Origin: Promicromonospora iranensis
GTDB taxonomy: Bacteria; Actinomycetota; Actinomycetes; Actinomycetales; Cellulomonadaceae
Assembly: GCF_028994775.1 (NCBI RefSeq)
Contig: NZ_JAJQMN010000006.1
Span: 62,001-126,000 of the forward strand
Length of the DNA: 64,000 nucleotides
Reading direction: 5' to 3'
Every line of letters begins with the position of its first letter. The first letter of the stretch is position 1. The position numbers were made by a program, and so were the translations under genes. This document shows, one piece after another, positions 44,844 to 53,759 of the stretch. Below the pieces are notes generated by a model, which searched no databases, was not told where the DNA came from, and saw nothing but the letters and a program-made list of their open reading frames with translations.

Positions 44844-46157
44844 ATGAGGTGGCGCGACACGTTCGTCCGGATCAGCCGGGTCCGGCTGACCCCCCGGGGC
44901 ATCGGAGCGGCCTGCCTGGGCGGTGCGCTGGTCCCTCTCGGCCTGGTGCTCACGCTGCCCGACGTCGTCGGGCTCGGCGCCGCCGCGCTGCTCGCCGTGG
45001 CGGTGGCCTGGGTGGCGATCGGGACCCAGCGGCTCGAGTCCGGGCGCGGTGCCCTGCACGTGACCCGTTCGGTGTCCCCGAACCCGGTCGTCCGCGACCG
45101 GACGGCGGACGTGAGCCTGCTGGTCGCCGCGCAGCAGGCCAGCGGCGCCGCGTACGAGCGGCTGTCCCGGCTGCGGCTCTCCGAGCAGGCGGCGCACGAG
45201 CTCGCGGGCCACCAGGGCATCCGCGCCCGCGTGTCGGCCCGCGCCGACCGGATCTCCGTGCACTACTCGTTGACCCCCACGCGGCGCGGGCGCTGGTCGC
45301 TCGGCCCGTTGCTGACCACCCGCACCGACGTGTTCGGCCTGGTCCGCGCGACCCAGCCGCTCGGCAGTGCGACGCACGTGCCCGTGTGGCCGCGCACCGT
45401 CGAGCTCGCGGTACGCACCCGGTCGGTGGGCGACGTCGACCACTCGGCCACCGGCGCCCGCCTCCAGTCCTCCGACGACTCGGTGCTGCGCGAGTACGTG
45501 GCGGGCGACGACCCCCGCCGCGTCCACTGGGCGAGTGCCGCTCGCCGCGGCCAGCTCATGGTCCGGGCCGACGAGAGCGCAGGGGTGCGCCCGGTCACGA
45601 TCCTGCTCGACCGCTCGCTGCTGCCGCACTCGCAGGAGTCCGGGAGCATGCGACGCCCCGCGGCGGTGGACGACGGCGAGTGGGCCGTGGAGCTCGCCGC
45701 CTCGATCGCCACGTCGTTCCTCGACGCCGGTCACCCGACGCGCCTCCTGACGACCTCCGTGGCTCCCCGGCTCGAGAGTGAGCGGTTCGCGACGACGCGC
45801 GCGAGCCGGGGCGCCCTGCTCGACGCGTGCGTCGACATCCGCGGGCACCGCGGGGCCGCCGAGGGACACCAGGCGACGAGCACCACCGCGCGTGCGCTCC
45901 GGCTCGCCCGGACACCCGGCGAGATCGTCATAGCGGTGCTCGGCCCGCACGACCCCGACGCCCGCCACAACCTCGCGGCCCTGGGCGCCGAGGGCACGTG
46001 CTGGGCGCTCCTGGTCGCCCCCCGGGGAGCCCGGTTCCAGCACGAGATGGACGAGACCGCCGCCGAGCTGCGCACGTCGGGCTGGCACGTCAGCACGTCC
46101 GAGGCCCGGACCGACCCGGAACGCGCCTGGGCCCTGCTCGCGGAGCGTGCGCTGTGA
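44844..46157 (+). CDS. DUF58-domain membrane protein
   Basis: 437 residues from ATG 44844. Two N-terminal membrane helices (about 20-60) are followed by a beta-rich segment and the DUF58/VWA-like domain, with R-E-Y-V-A-G-D-D-P-R-R-V-H-W-A-S-A-A-R as the family hallmark and an I-L-L-D-R-S metal-site-like motif. It is the presumed partner of the MoxR ATPase 20 bp upstream. Its stop overlaps the next start (GTGA). Confidence 0.9.
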   Translation: MRWRDTFVRISRVRLTPRGIGAACLGGALVPLGLVLTLPDVVGLGAAALLAVAVAWVAIGTQRLESGRGALHVTRSVSPNPVVRDRTADVSLLVAAQQASGAAYERLSRLRLSEQAAHELAGHQGIRARVSARADRISVHYSLTPTRRGRWSLGPLLTTRTDVFGLVRATQPLGSATHVPVWPRTVELAVRTRSVGDVDHSATGARLQSSDDSVLREYVAGDDPRRVHWASAARRGQLMVRADESAGVRPVTILLDRSLLPHSQESGSMRRPAAVDDGEWAVELAASIATSFLDAGHPTRLLTTSVAPRLESERFATTRASRGALLDACVDIRGHRGAAEGHQATSTTARALRLARTPGEIVIAVLGPHDPDARHNLAALGAEGTCWALLVAPRGARFQHEMDETAAELRTSGWHVSTSEARTDPERAWALLAERAL

Positions 46158-48445
46158 TCCCCGCACACCGCGGACCGCTGGTCCGCACCGTCGCCTCCGG
46201 TGTCCTGGTCGCCATCGCCGTCATCGCGTCGATGCACGCGCTCACCCTGGTCGTCGACCCCGGGCCCTGGCTCACCGCGGGCACCACCGGCGTCATCCTC
46301 GTGTCGACCACCAGCTGTGTGGTGCGGTATCTCCTGCTCCGGGCGGCCGTGGACCGCGCCGCCGTCCGGCGGGCCGCCGGCCAGGGGCCGAGCGCCGACC
46401 GGGCCGCCGACCGCGCATCAGGCAGCGCCTCGTTCGTCGCGACGGCCGCCGGCGTGGTCGTCGCCATCTGGTACGTGCTGGCCCGCTACGGCGGTCCCGG
46501 CCAGCGGTTCGAGCCGTTCGTCGGTCCCGACGCCCTGGACCAGGTCCTCGAACGGTTCCGCCAGGCGACCGAGACCATGAGCACAGAGGTCGCTCCGGTC
46601 GGTCCGGACGAGGCCATCAGCATGGTCGCCGTGGGCGGCACGCTGCTGGTGCTGCTCGTGGTGGACTCGCTCGCCGGCGCCCGCATGCCCGGCTTCGCCG
46701 GTGTGCCCCTGCTGCTCCTGTGGACCCCTCCCCTCACGCTGATCGGCGAGGTGCCGTGGCAGGTCTTCGTCATCAGCGTGACGGCGATGCTCCTCCTGCT
46801 CACCGTCGACCCGGTGGGCGTGACCCCCGGCCGGCACAGCGAGTCCGACTCCGCGGCGGTCCGCCGCGCGCAGCGGTTCCGTTCCTGGATCACCGCCGTC
46901 ACGGCCGCGGCGGTCGCGGCCACGTCGCTCGGCGTCGCCACCAGCATGGCCGCGCTCCCCGCGCTGGCCGGGACGTGGAGCCAGCTGATCTCCACGCCGT
47001 CCGACACCGTCGAGCTGTCCTCCGAGCTCGACATGCGTCAGCCCCTGAGCGCTCGCTCCACCAGCACCGTGCTCACGTACACGATGGCCGACGACGACCC
47101 GGCGGGTCCGCTGCGGGTCATGACCCTCACAGCGTTCGACGGCGTCCAGACGCGCCGCTCGGTACCCGACGGCGGCATGGCCGAGTTCGACCCGACCACC
47201 GTCCTCGCGCCCGAGGGCGAGAGCGCGGTGGGCGACCGCCGGCGGATGGACGTCCGGATCGGCCAGCTCACCGGCGCCGAGCTGCCGTTGCCGCTCGAGC
47301 CCCGCACCGTCGACGTCAGCGGTGACTGGGCCTACGACGCGCTCCGCGACGAGGTTCGCGGTTCCGACGGTGCGGAGGCCGGAGCTCCGTACACGATGGA
47401 GATCCTCGACCGCCAGCTCACACCGGAGCGACTGCGCAGCGCGCCGATGTCCGGGGATCCGCGGTCCGCCGGCTACACGGAGGTGCCCGACACCGAGCAT
47501 CGGGACCAGATCGCCGCCTACGCCCAGGACGTCGCCGGCGACGCGCCCACCCGGTTCGACGCGGCGGTCGCGCTGCAGAACCACCTGCGGTCCGGCGCCG
47601 GGTTCGTGTACGACCCGGACGCCGACTACCGGGGCTCGTCCGACACCGTCTGGGACTTCCTGCAGAACAAGGAGGGCTACTGCACGCAGTACGCCCTGTC
47701 CATGATGGTGATGGCGCGCAGCCTCGACATCCCCGCGCGGATCGGCATCGGATGGCTGCCCGGCCGGCCTGACGGCCAGGGCGGGTACCGGGTCACGGGC
47801 CAGGACTCGCACGCCTGGCCCGAGATCTACTTCCCGACGGTCGGATGGGTCCGGTTCGAGCCGACACCGCAGGTCCAGACCGGCCCGCTCCCCGCGTACG
47901 CGAACCCGGGCGTCGACAACGCACCCAGCGCCGCCCCCACACCCACGCGCGCCAACGAGGTGCCGACGCAGCAGCCGACGCAGAACGCCGAGCAGTCGGA
48001 ACCGGCAGCCACGCCCGGCGCCACGACCGACAACGTGTCCGACCAGACGCTGCCCGGCTGGGCCTGGGCGGTCGCAGTGATCATCGCGCTCGGCGTACTC
48101 GCCGGCGCCGCCTGGCTGCTGCTGCGCCGACGTACCGAGGCGGAGGTGCTCGACCCAGAACGGGCGTGGTCCCGCGTCCTGGCGCTGCTCGCGGAGCAGG
48201 ACGTCCGGCTCGGCCCGTCGATCACGCTGCGGAGGGCGCCGGCCGCTATCGCGGACGAGGTCCGCACCCGCACGGGCGCGCCCCTGCCCGACGACGTCGC
48301 GGAGCGTCTCACCGCGCTGGCCGACGCCGCGGAGGAGGAGCGCTACGCCCGGCACTCGACGCCGCCCACGGCCGAGGAGCTCGAGGAGCTCACCACGACC
48401 GTGACGACGGAGCTGACCGAGGTCCTGGCGCGCAGCAAGCCCTGA
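46154..48445 (+). CDS. Membrane-anchored transglutaminase-like protein (TgpA type)
   Basis: 763 residues. About six N-terminal membrane helices, a long extracytoplasmic region (about 290-610), a Pro/Thr/Gln-rich linker, a final helix (about 635-657) and a cytoplasmic tail. The transglutaminase core has the catalytic triad: Cys in K-E-G-Y-C-T-Q-Y-A, His in DSHAW, and the acidic residue of P-E-I-Y-F-P. Family members act on envelope proteins or peptidoglycan peptides; the substrate is unknown. GTG start coupled to DUF58 (GTGA). Confidence 0.92.
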   Translation: MIPAHRGPLVRTVASGVLVAIAVIASMHALTLVVDPGPWLTAGTTGVILVSTTSCVVRYLLLRAAVDRAAVRRAAGQGPSADRAADRASGSASFVATAAGVVVAIWYVLARYGGPGQRFEPFVGPDALDQVLERFRQATETMSTEVAPVGPDEAISMVAVGGTLLVLLVVDSLAGARMPGFAGVPLLLLWTPPLTLIGEVPWQVFVISVTAMLLLLTVDPVGVTPGRHSESDSAAVRRAQRFRSWITAVTAAAVAATSLGVATSMAALPALAGTWSQLISTPSDTVELSSELDMRQPLSARSTSTVLTYTMADDDPAGPLRVMTLTAFDGVQTRRSVPDGGMAEFDPTTVLAPEGESAVGDRRRMDVRIGQLTGAELPLPLEPRTVDVSGDWAYDALRDEVRGSDGAEAGAPYTMEILDRQLTPERLRSAPMSGDPRSAGYTEVPDTEHRDQIAAYAQDVAGDAPTRFDAAVALQNHLRSGAGFVYDPDADYRGSSDTVWDFLQNKEGYCTQYALSMMVMARSLDIPARIGIGWLPGRPDGQGGYRVTGQDSHAWPEIYFPTVGWVRFEPTPQVQTGPLPAYANPGVDNAPSAAPTPTRANEVPTQQPTQNAEQSEPAATPGATTDNVSDQTLPGWAWAVAVIIALGVLAGAAWLLLRRRTEAEVLDPERAWSRVLALLAEQDVRLGPSITLRRAPAAIADEVRTRTGAPLPDDVAERLTALADAAEEERYARHSTPPTAEELEELTTTVTTELTEVLARSKP

Positions 48446-48501
48446 CCAGCTCGTGCTGGTCAGGTGCGACGGGTGCCGGTCACACGAGACGGGTGCGAAC
48501 A

Positions 48502-48538
48502 AACAGGAGCCGGGCCCCAGCGGGGCCCGGCTCCTGTT
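48502..48538. terminator. Perfect 17-bp hairpin after the MoxR operon
   Basis: Arms 48502-48518 and 48522-48538 are exact complements with a 3-base loop, 57 bp after the transglutaminase stop. It is the first of three consecutive hairpins between two convergent operons. Confidence 0.8.
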
Positions 48539-48548
48539 CATGTGGCCC

Positions 48549-48574
48549 GTCAGGCACGTAGCGCTGTGCCTGAC
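48549..48574. terminator. Perfect 9-bp hairpin (second of three)
   Basis: GTCAGGCAC (48549-48557) and GTGCCTGAC (48566-48574) flank an 8-base loop. It lies 10 bp after the first hairpin. Confidence 0.55.
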
Positions 48575-48584
48575 GCGCACATGG

Positions 48585-48612
48585 GTCGGTGGTCCGGTAC
48601 CGGACCACCGAC
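48585..48612. terminator. Perfect 28-bp palindrome (third hairpin)
   Basis: 14 bases are followed directly by their exact complement (48585-48598 and 48599-48612), 14 bp beyond the DUF3040 stop on the minus strand. It probably terminates DUF3040 transcription. Confidence 0.65.
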
Positions 48613-48625
48613 ATCGGTCGGTCGG

Positions 48626-49048
48626 CTAGCGACCGCCCTCATTACGCCGGTTCTCCCAGCGTTCTTCGAGGCTGGCCAGGAAGCCGCCTGAGCGGCCACC
48701 CTGCCGCTTTCGGGGCTTACGAGCTCCCCCTGGCGGCGGCTGGACCGTGCCGTCTTCGCCGACGACGCCGACCGGACCGTCCTGCTGCTTCTTGCGCGGT
48801 CCGAGGAACGCGAAGACCACACCAGCGAACATCAGCACGAAGCCGATGGCACCGAGCCAGGTCTGTGACGTTGCCGCACCGACAACAAGAAGAAGCAGGC
48901 CGACGACAACGCCGGCCCCGGACAGCACATAGCGCAGCGCGTTACCCCGACCTGTGGACTGAAGCGTATTTGCAAGCCGCGGGTCGTCTGACGTCAGAGC
49001 ACGCTCCATCTGCTCCAGCACCCGCTGCTCGTACTCGGACAGAGGCAT
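48626..49048 (-). CDS. DUF3040 membrane protein
   Basis: 140 residues from ATG 49048. The family start M-P-L-S-E-Y-E-Q-R-V-L-E-Q-M-E-R-A-L is exact, so the longer reading from 49069 is rejected. Two membrane helices (about 45-64 and 68-88) separate a cytoplasmic N-terminus from a basic Gly/Arg/Pro-rich tail. The function of DUF3040 is unknown; the gene is often beside dinB or the dcw region in actinobacteria. Confidence 0.88.
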   Translation of the reverse strand: MPLSEYEQRVLEQMERALTSDDPRLANTLQSTGRGNALRYVLSGAGVVVGLLLLVVGAATSQTWLGAIGFVLMFAGVVFAFLGPRKKQQDGPVGVVGEDGTVQPPPGGARKPRKRQGGRSGGFLASLEERWENRRNEGGR

Positions 49049-49154
49049 CGAGACCCCCGGATCTCGCAAAGGAACAGTGTCCCTTCCAGGATAGGACGAC
49101 CCGGCCGTCGTTGGTAGTCGACATCCCGGGCATACCAGCGACTATAGGGCCAGA

Positions 49155-50396
49155 TCAGTATCGATGCGTGCCGTTCTTGTGATGTACACCCAGGTCGATC
49201 GCAGTTTTTCCAAACTTCTCACGCACCGCGTCGAGCGCGAGCTCGGCTTCGCGCTGGGCTCCGGAGCGTGGATCGACCGACTCCTCGAGCGTCGGCTGCT
49301 GCACGGATCCGTCTCTTTGCTGGAGATTCTCACCCCGTACGCCGACCAGCCGCACCGGCAGACCACCCAGATCCACCCCCGCGACGAGCTCCCGCGCGAC
49401 CAGGTAGATCTCTCGGGCGACGTCGGTAGGGCCGTCCAGTGTTCGCGATCGGGTGAATGTCGCGAAGTCGCTCGAACGGACCTTCACGGACACCGTGCGC
49501 GCCATCACACCCTGGTGCCGCATGCGAGCGGCAACCCGGTCGGACAGCTCCAGCACCCGCCGGCTCACCGCGACCGTGTCGTCCTGGTCGGTGCCGAAGG
49601 TGGTCTCGGCACCGATGCTGTGCTCACGGTGCTCGGGCACGACAGGGCGAGGATCGCGCCCCCACGACAGGTCGTGCAGGTGTGCACCGCTCACCCGGCC
49701 GACGGCGGTCTGCAGACTCGCCAGGTCCGTGTGCGCCAGCTCCTGCACGGTGGTGATGCCCCACGCGGCGAGGGCCTTCTCGGTCTTCTCCCCGACGCCC
49801 CACAGGGCGCCGACGGGCAGCGTGTGCAGGAAGTCCACCGTGGCCGACGCGGGCACGAGCATCAGCCCGTCGGGCTTGGAGTGCGTCGAGGCGAGCTTTG
49901 CCACGAACTTGTTCCGGGCGATGCCCACCGACGCCGTCACGCCGTGCTCCGCCTCGATGCGACGGCGCAGCTCGGCTCCGATCACAGTGGGCGGCCCGAG
50001 CCGCCGTCGGGCGCCGCTCACGTCGAGGAACGCCTCGTCCACGCTGATCTGTTCCACGAGCGGCGTGACCTCCTGGAGCAGGCCCATGACCGACCGGGAC
50101 ACGTCGTGGTACAGGGTCTGGTCGGGCGGGATCACCGTGGCCTGCGGGCACAGCAGACGCGCCCGCGTCATCGGCATCGCGGACCGCACACCGTACGCGC
50201 GGGCCTCGTAGGTGGCGGCCAGCACCACCCCACGATCCTGCCCGCCGACGATCACCGGCAGCCCGCGCAGCTCCGGCCGCCGGGCCAGCTCGCAGGACGC
50301 GAAGAACGCGTCCATGTCCAGGTGCAGCACCGAGCAGCCGGACTCGTCCGAACCCCAGTGACGTCTCGCCGCCGCTGACCGCGGCCCCTTGCTCAC
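49155..50396 (-). CDS. dinB: DNA polymerase IV (Y-family)
   Basis: 413 residues from GTG 50396, with GGAG eight bases upstream. Catalytic carboxylates are in HLDMDAFFASCEL and SVDEAFLDVSGARR, with the palm motif Y-E-A-R-A-Y-G-V-R-S-A-M-P and little-finger segments S-I-G-A-E-T-T-F and R-T-V-S-V-K-V-R. The enzyme performs error-prone translesion synthesis. A C-terminal segment of about 60 residues lacks an obvious clamp-binding QxxLF; Q-Q-P-T-L-E-E-S is the closest. It is second gene after the HEPN protein and likely shares its LexA-controlled promoter. Confidence 0.95.
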   Translation of the reverse strand: MSKGPRSAAARRHWGSDESGCSVLHLDMDAFFASCELARRPELRGLPVIVGGQDRGVVLAATYEARAYGVRSAMPMTRARLLCPQATVIPPDQTLYHDVSRSVMGLLQEVTPLVEQISVDEAFLDVSGARRRLGPPTVIGAELRRRIEAEHGVTASVGIARNKFVAKLASTHSKPDGLMLVPASATVDFLHTLPVGALWGVGEKTEKALAAWGITTVQELAHTDLASLQTAVGRVSGAHLHDLSWGRDPRPVVPEHREHSIGAETTFGTDQDDTVAVSRRVLELSDRVAARMRHQGVMARTVSVKVRSSDFATFTRSRTLDGPTDVAREIYLVARELVAGVDLGGLPVRLVGVRGENLQQRDGSVQQPTLEESVDPRSGAQREAELALDAVREKFGKTAIDLGVHHKNGTHRY

Positions 50397-50477
50397 GAAC
50401 GTGCTCCGTTCTTGCTGTTGCTCGGTGCTCCGGGTGTCACCCGGACGGGACGCGACCGCCCCGCCGCGCACATTCTG

Positions 50478-50954
50478 CTAGGACGCCTCGGGCACCAGGG
50501 TCAGGCGCTGCGCAGAGAACCCGGCCTGCGGGTCAACGAGCATCGCCACCTCGTCCCGGAAGTCCTCGGCGCACGCCAGCAGCTCGTCCGCACGGGCGGG
50601 CTCGACCTGCTCCGGGCGGCCCGCGTCGACAGCCGCCCGCAGGGGCGCCCCCGACGCGAAGTAGCCGGACCAGGCTGCCAGATCCGGTTCGGCGTGCGCG
50701 AGCATGTCCCACACCGTCCGTGCGCCGGAGCGCGCCGACGGACGCCCACGGAGCGCCACGACCGCGGCGGCCGAGCGGATCGCCGCGAGGTGCGCGTGGA
50801 CGAACCGGTCCCCCGGGTCGGCCGAACGCGCTGCCTCGGCCAGCTCCGCGTCCGCCTTGCGCAGCAGAGCGCTGACGCCCGGCGGAACCGCGCGCGGCAC
50901 GAGCATTCGCGCGGAGACAACGTCCCGCGCGCCCTGAGAGTGCATGGTGCCCAT
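50478..50954 (-). CDS. SAV_6107-family HEPN-domain protein
   Basis: 158 residues from ATG 50954, with GGAGG six bases upstream. The helical HEPN-like domain runs from about 30 to 145: A-L-L-R-K-A-D-A-E-L-A-E-A, D-R-F-V-H-A-H-L-A-A-I-R-S-A-A-A-V-V-A, and T-V-W-D-M-L. HEPN domains are often RNase or nucleotide-binding folds, but the R-x4-6-H catalytic motif is not evident. The family is regularly encoded beside dinB; its role is unknown. The 81-bp gap to dinB has no terminator. Confidence 0.75.
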   Translation of the reverse strand: MGTMHSQGARDVVSARMLVPRAVPPGVSALLRKADAELAEAARSADPGDRFVHAHLAAIRSAAAVVALRGRPSARSGARTVWDMLAHAEPDLAAWSGYFASGAPLRAAVDAGRPEQVEPARADELLACAEDFRDEVAMLVDPQAGFSAQRLTLVPEAS

Positions 50955-50985
50955 CCCGAACCTCCGATCGAACCCCTTGTGCGAC

Positions 50986-51014
50986 ACTATCGAACATACG
51001 TTCTATCCTGTCAA
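50986..51014 (-). promoter_or_regulatory. Consensus promoter with an embedded LexA/SOS box
   Basis: On the minus strand TTGACA (51014-51009) and GATAGT (50991-50986) are 17 bases apart. The plus-strand sequence TCGAACATACGTTCTA (50990-51005) matches the actinobacterial LexA box TCGAAC-N4-GTTCGA with one mismatch and fills the spacer. Binding there would block RNA polymerase, so HEPN-dinB should be SOS-induced. Confidence 0.75.
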
Positions 51015-51045
51015 GCGCCGCGCGAACCCGGGAGACACTGTCCCC

Positions 51046-52035
51046 ATGGCCCGCCGCTCCACCCGACGCCGCCCATCCTCCTCCGCACCACTGACACTCC
51101 CCGCCGAGCTGCCCGACGGCCCCGTGCCGATCGACACCGGCACCGCCGAGGTGATCCGCGACCCCGACTTTCCGCAGCGGGTGACGCTGCACGTCAACGG
51201 CGTGCCCAGCTCCAGCCTCGACCTCGCGGACCCGGGTTTCCTCGACTTCGAGTACATGCAGCAGATGGCCGCCTTCGTGGCGCTGCTCCCGCCGGGCCCG
51301 CTCCGGGTGCTGCACCTCGGCGCGGCCGGCAGCGCCTTCGCCCGGCACGTCGAGCACGAGCGTCCCGGCTCCCGTCAGCTCGGCGTCGATCTCGATGCCC
51401 GGCTGCTCGAGCTCGTCCGGGAGTGGTTCGCCCTGCCGCGCTCGCCGCTGCTCCGCCTGCGCGCCGACGACGCCGGGCGCACGCTCGCGTCCGCCCGTGA
51501 CGAGTCCTACGACGTGGTGGTGCGCGACGTCTTCGCGGGGGACCGCACGCCCGCTCACCTCGTGGGCACCGGGTTCGCCGCCGAGGCCCACCGCGTGCTC
51601 CGGCCGGGCGGCATCCTGCTGGTGAACTGTGCCGACAAGCCGCCCCTGACCACGGCCCGCCGCGAGGTCGCGAGCCTTGCCCGCGCCTTCGGTCCGGACG
51701 CCGCGGCCTCGGGCCGGCTCGCCGCGGTCGCCGAGCCCGCGATCCTCAAGGGGCGCCGCTACGGCAACCTGGTCCTCGCGGCCGTCCGCGAGCTGCCCGA
51801 GGACCCGTCGGCGGGACGGCCCGGGGAGGAGCCGCACGGCACCACCCCCGGAGCTGCCCAGGAGGCCGTCCAGGCCCCGACAGGGCCAGCCGACGACGTC
51901 GTGCGGCCGGACCTGCGGGACGCCCGCCTGGGGCGCGCCCTGCGGACGCTGGCGGTGCCTGCCACGCTGCTCGTGGGCGACGACGCCACGGCGTTCGCGG
52001 GCACGGCGGCGCCGCTGGAGACGCCTGCGGCCTGA
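51046..52035 (+). CDS. Spermidine/spermine-synthase-like methyltransferase-fold protein
   Basis: 329 residues from ATG 51046, with GGGAGA upstream. After a basic N-terminus the Rossmann SAM-fold core has V-L-H-L-G-A-A-G-S-A, G-V-D-L-D-A-R-L-L-E-L and Y-D-V-V-V-R-D-V-F-A-G-D-R-T-P, close to spermidine synthase (PF01564-like). The catalytic acid of true polyamine synthases is not certain, so substrate is not assigned. The last 80 residues are linker-rich and may form a separate tail. It is divergent from the HEPN-dinB operon, whose LexA box is 40 bp upstream. Confidence 0.75.
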   Translation: MARRSTRRRPSSSAPLTLPAELPDGPVPIDTGTAEVIRDPDFPQRVTLHVNGVPSSSLDLADPGFLDFEYMQQMAAFVALLPPGPLRVLHLGAAGSAFARHVEHERPGSRQLGVDLDARLLELVREWFALPRSPLLRLRADDAGRTLASARDESYDVVVRDVFAGDRTPAHLVGTGFAAEAHRVLRPGGILLVNCADKPPLTTARREVASLARAFGPDAAASGRLAAVAEPAILKGRRYGNLVLAAVRELPEDPSAGRPGEEPHGTTPGAAQEAVQAPTGPADDVVRPDLRDARLGRALRTLAVPATLLVGDDATAFAGTAAPLETPAA

Positions 52036-52131
52036 CCGGTCGGCGGCAGCCGGGCCGGTCGCGCGCACGGTGGACGCGCGGCCGGGCAGCACAGCCAGAC
52101 AACGCGGCCCGGCAACGCGGCCCGGACATGC

Positions 52132-52165
52132 GAGAGGCCGCCGCCCCCAGGGGCGACGACCTCTC
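52132..52165. terminator. Imperfect hairpin between convergent genes
   Basis: A 16-bp stem with two mismatches (14 paired) lies between the spermidine-synthase-like gene and the cold-shock gene, so it can serve both. A short direct repeat (AACGCGGCCCGG twice) lies just before it. Confidence 0.55.
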
Positions 52166-52176
52166 TCACGGGTGCG

Positions 52177-52380
52177 TCAGAGCGGGACGACTGCTTCCGC
52201 CTGCGGACCCTTGGGACCCTGGGTGATCTCGAACTCGACCCGCTGGGCCTCCTCGAGAGACCGGTACCCGTTTGACTGGATCGCGGAGTAGTGGACGAAG
52301 ACGTCGGCGCCGCCGCCGTCCTGGGCGATGAACCCGAAGCCCTTTTCCGCGTTGAACCACTTCACAGAACCCTGCGCCAT
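52177..52380 (-). CDS. cspA: Cold-shock protein (CspA family)
   Basis: 67 residues, full length. The OB-fold RNA/DNA-binding motifs RNP1 (K-G-F-G-F-I) and RNP2 (V-F-V-H-Y) are present in [15 protein letters not shown] and DVFVHYSAI. It acts as a nucleic-acid chaperone. AAGGA precedes the ATG. Confidence 0.97.
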   Translation of the reverse strand: MAQGSVKWFNAEKGFGFIAQDGGGADVFVHYSAIQSNGYRSLEEAQRVEFEITQGPKGPQAEAVVPL

Positions 52381-52712
52381 GCTGTCCTTCGACCTTCCGT
52401 CCGGGATCCGACGGCGGGCCCGTTGCCCGCCCCCGTGCCGCAATGCTTTCCCCGCTTGCACACGACACGGCGGACGTGGCCTTGGTACGTCACTGCAACG
52501 TGCGCCAGTGTGGCACGGACCACTCAAATGTGCCACGGAACAGGCACATTTCTGCCGCAGATATGACACACCGGGCCCTCGATGCCCGGTTCCGGGGGCG
52601 CTGGTGTGCGCCTCAGCCTCCGGCTCGGGCGGTCGCTGTACGGCTCAGGCCTGCGGTTGCCGCGTGCGGCGCGCGCTCCGTTCCCCGGGCGCGCGCCACG
52701 CGGTGTCCCGGT
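52381..52712. promoter_or_regulatory. Long cspA leader region
   Basis: 332 bp without a gene between cspA and the PAC2 gene. It contains a perfect 9-bp inverted repeat AAATGTGCC/GGCACATTT (52526-52534, 52543-52551) with an 8-base loop and nearby GTGCCAC repeats. Cold-shock genes often have long structured leaders, so an mRNA thermosensor or operator is possible. The PAC2 terminator should also lie here but is not evident. Confidence 0.4.
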
Positions 52713-53642
52713 TCAGTCGCCGTTCTGCTGAGCGAGGAACCGCTCGAACTCCGCGCCGAGCTCGTCGGCGCTCGGGATCGGGGTGGTCTCGGCGAGCAGG
52801 CTCGGACGGCCCACGGAACGCGCGAAGGCGTCGTACTGCTCCTCCAGCGCCTTCACCACGGCTGCGATCTCCGCCGAGTCGGCGACCTGCTTCTCCACCT
52901 CGATCTTCGCGTCGGTGGCCGCCTCCTCCAGAGCGGGGATGGCCAGGTCGAGACCCGTGGCCCGCTCGGTGTGCTGCAGCGCGACCACCGTCGCCGGCGG
53001 GTACTGCGACTGCGAGAGGTAGTGCGGCACGTGGACCGTGAAGCCCATGGCGTCGTGGCCCGCCTCGCCCAGCCGGTACTCCAGCAGCGCGGCCAGGGAA
53101 CCCGGCACCTTCACGCTGCCGAACCACGACGTGTAGTCGTCGACGAGCCCGGGCCGCGTCGCGTGCGCCGTCAGGGACAGCGGACGGGTGTGCGGCAGGC
53201 CCATCGGGATGCCCTGGACACCGACCACGAGGCTCACGGCGAACCGCTCGACCAGCTGGATCACGGCGGCCACCACCCGCTCCCACTGCAGGTCCGGCTC
53301 GGCGCCGTGCAGCAGCAGGAATCCGGTGCCCTCGGCGTCGGTCACGTGGTCGATCGCGAGATAGGGCGCCTGGTAGTCCGCCCAGCGGTCGGAGTCGAAG
53401 GTCATGGTCGCTCGCTTGGAGCGGTAGTCGAGCAGCTGGTCGACGTCGAACGTCACGAGACGCTCGACACGGAACTCGTCGATGAGGTGCTCGACGGCGA
53501 GATCTCCCGCACTGCCTGCGTCCACGAACCCGCGGACGGCATGCAGCAGAACAGGTCCGTCGGTGCTTCCGGGCACGCTGCGACCCAGCGTGCGCCCGAC
53601 CGCTGTCTCGTCGACGTCGTAGATGCCCTGGGGGTCAAGCAC
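52713..53642 (-). CDS. PAC2-family protein (proteasome-assembly-chaperone-like)
   Basis: 309 residues. The PAC2 fold is seen in A-V-R-G-F-V-D-A-G-S-A-G, then F-L-L-L-H-G-A-E-P-D-L-Q-W-E-R and P-H-Y-L-S-Q-S-Q-Y-P-P-A-T. The C-terminal third is helical. Actinobacterial PAC2 proteins are conserved but uncharacterised; the chaperone name comes from distant eukaryotic relatives. GTG start with GAGGGAG upstream. Confidence 0.88.
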   Translation of the reverse strand: MLDPQGIYDVDETAVGRTLGRSVPGSTDGPVLLHAVRGFVDAGSAGDLAVEHLIDEFRVERLVTFDVDQLLDYRSKRATMTFDSDRWADYQAPYLAIDHVTDAEGTGFLLLHGAEPDLQWERVVAAVIQLVERFAVSLVVGVQGIPMGLPHTRPLSLTAHATRPGLVDDYTSWFGSVKVPGSLAALLEYRLGEAGHDAMGFTVHVPHYLSQSQYPPATVVALQHTERATGLDLAIPALEEAATDAKIEVEKQVADSAEIAAVVKALEEQYDAFARSVGRPSLLAETTPIPSADELGAEFERFLAQQNGD

Positions 53643-53759
53643 GTGCGCTCCCTCGCTCGTCGGAGTGGTTGGCGATCACCCGGTACTGCGGTGTCTGCTC
53701 AGGTCCAACGCCACGACGGCCCGGTGTCTTCCCGTTACGCCCTCAGCGTCGGGAGCACC

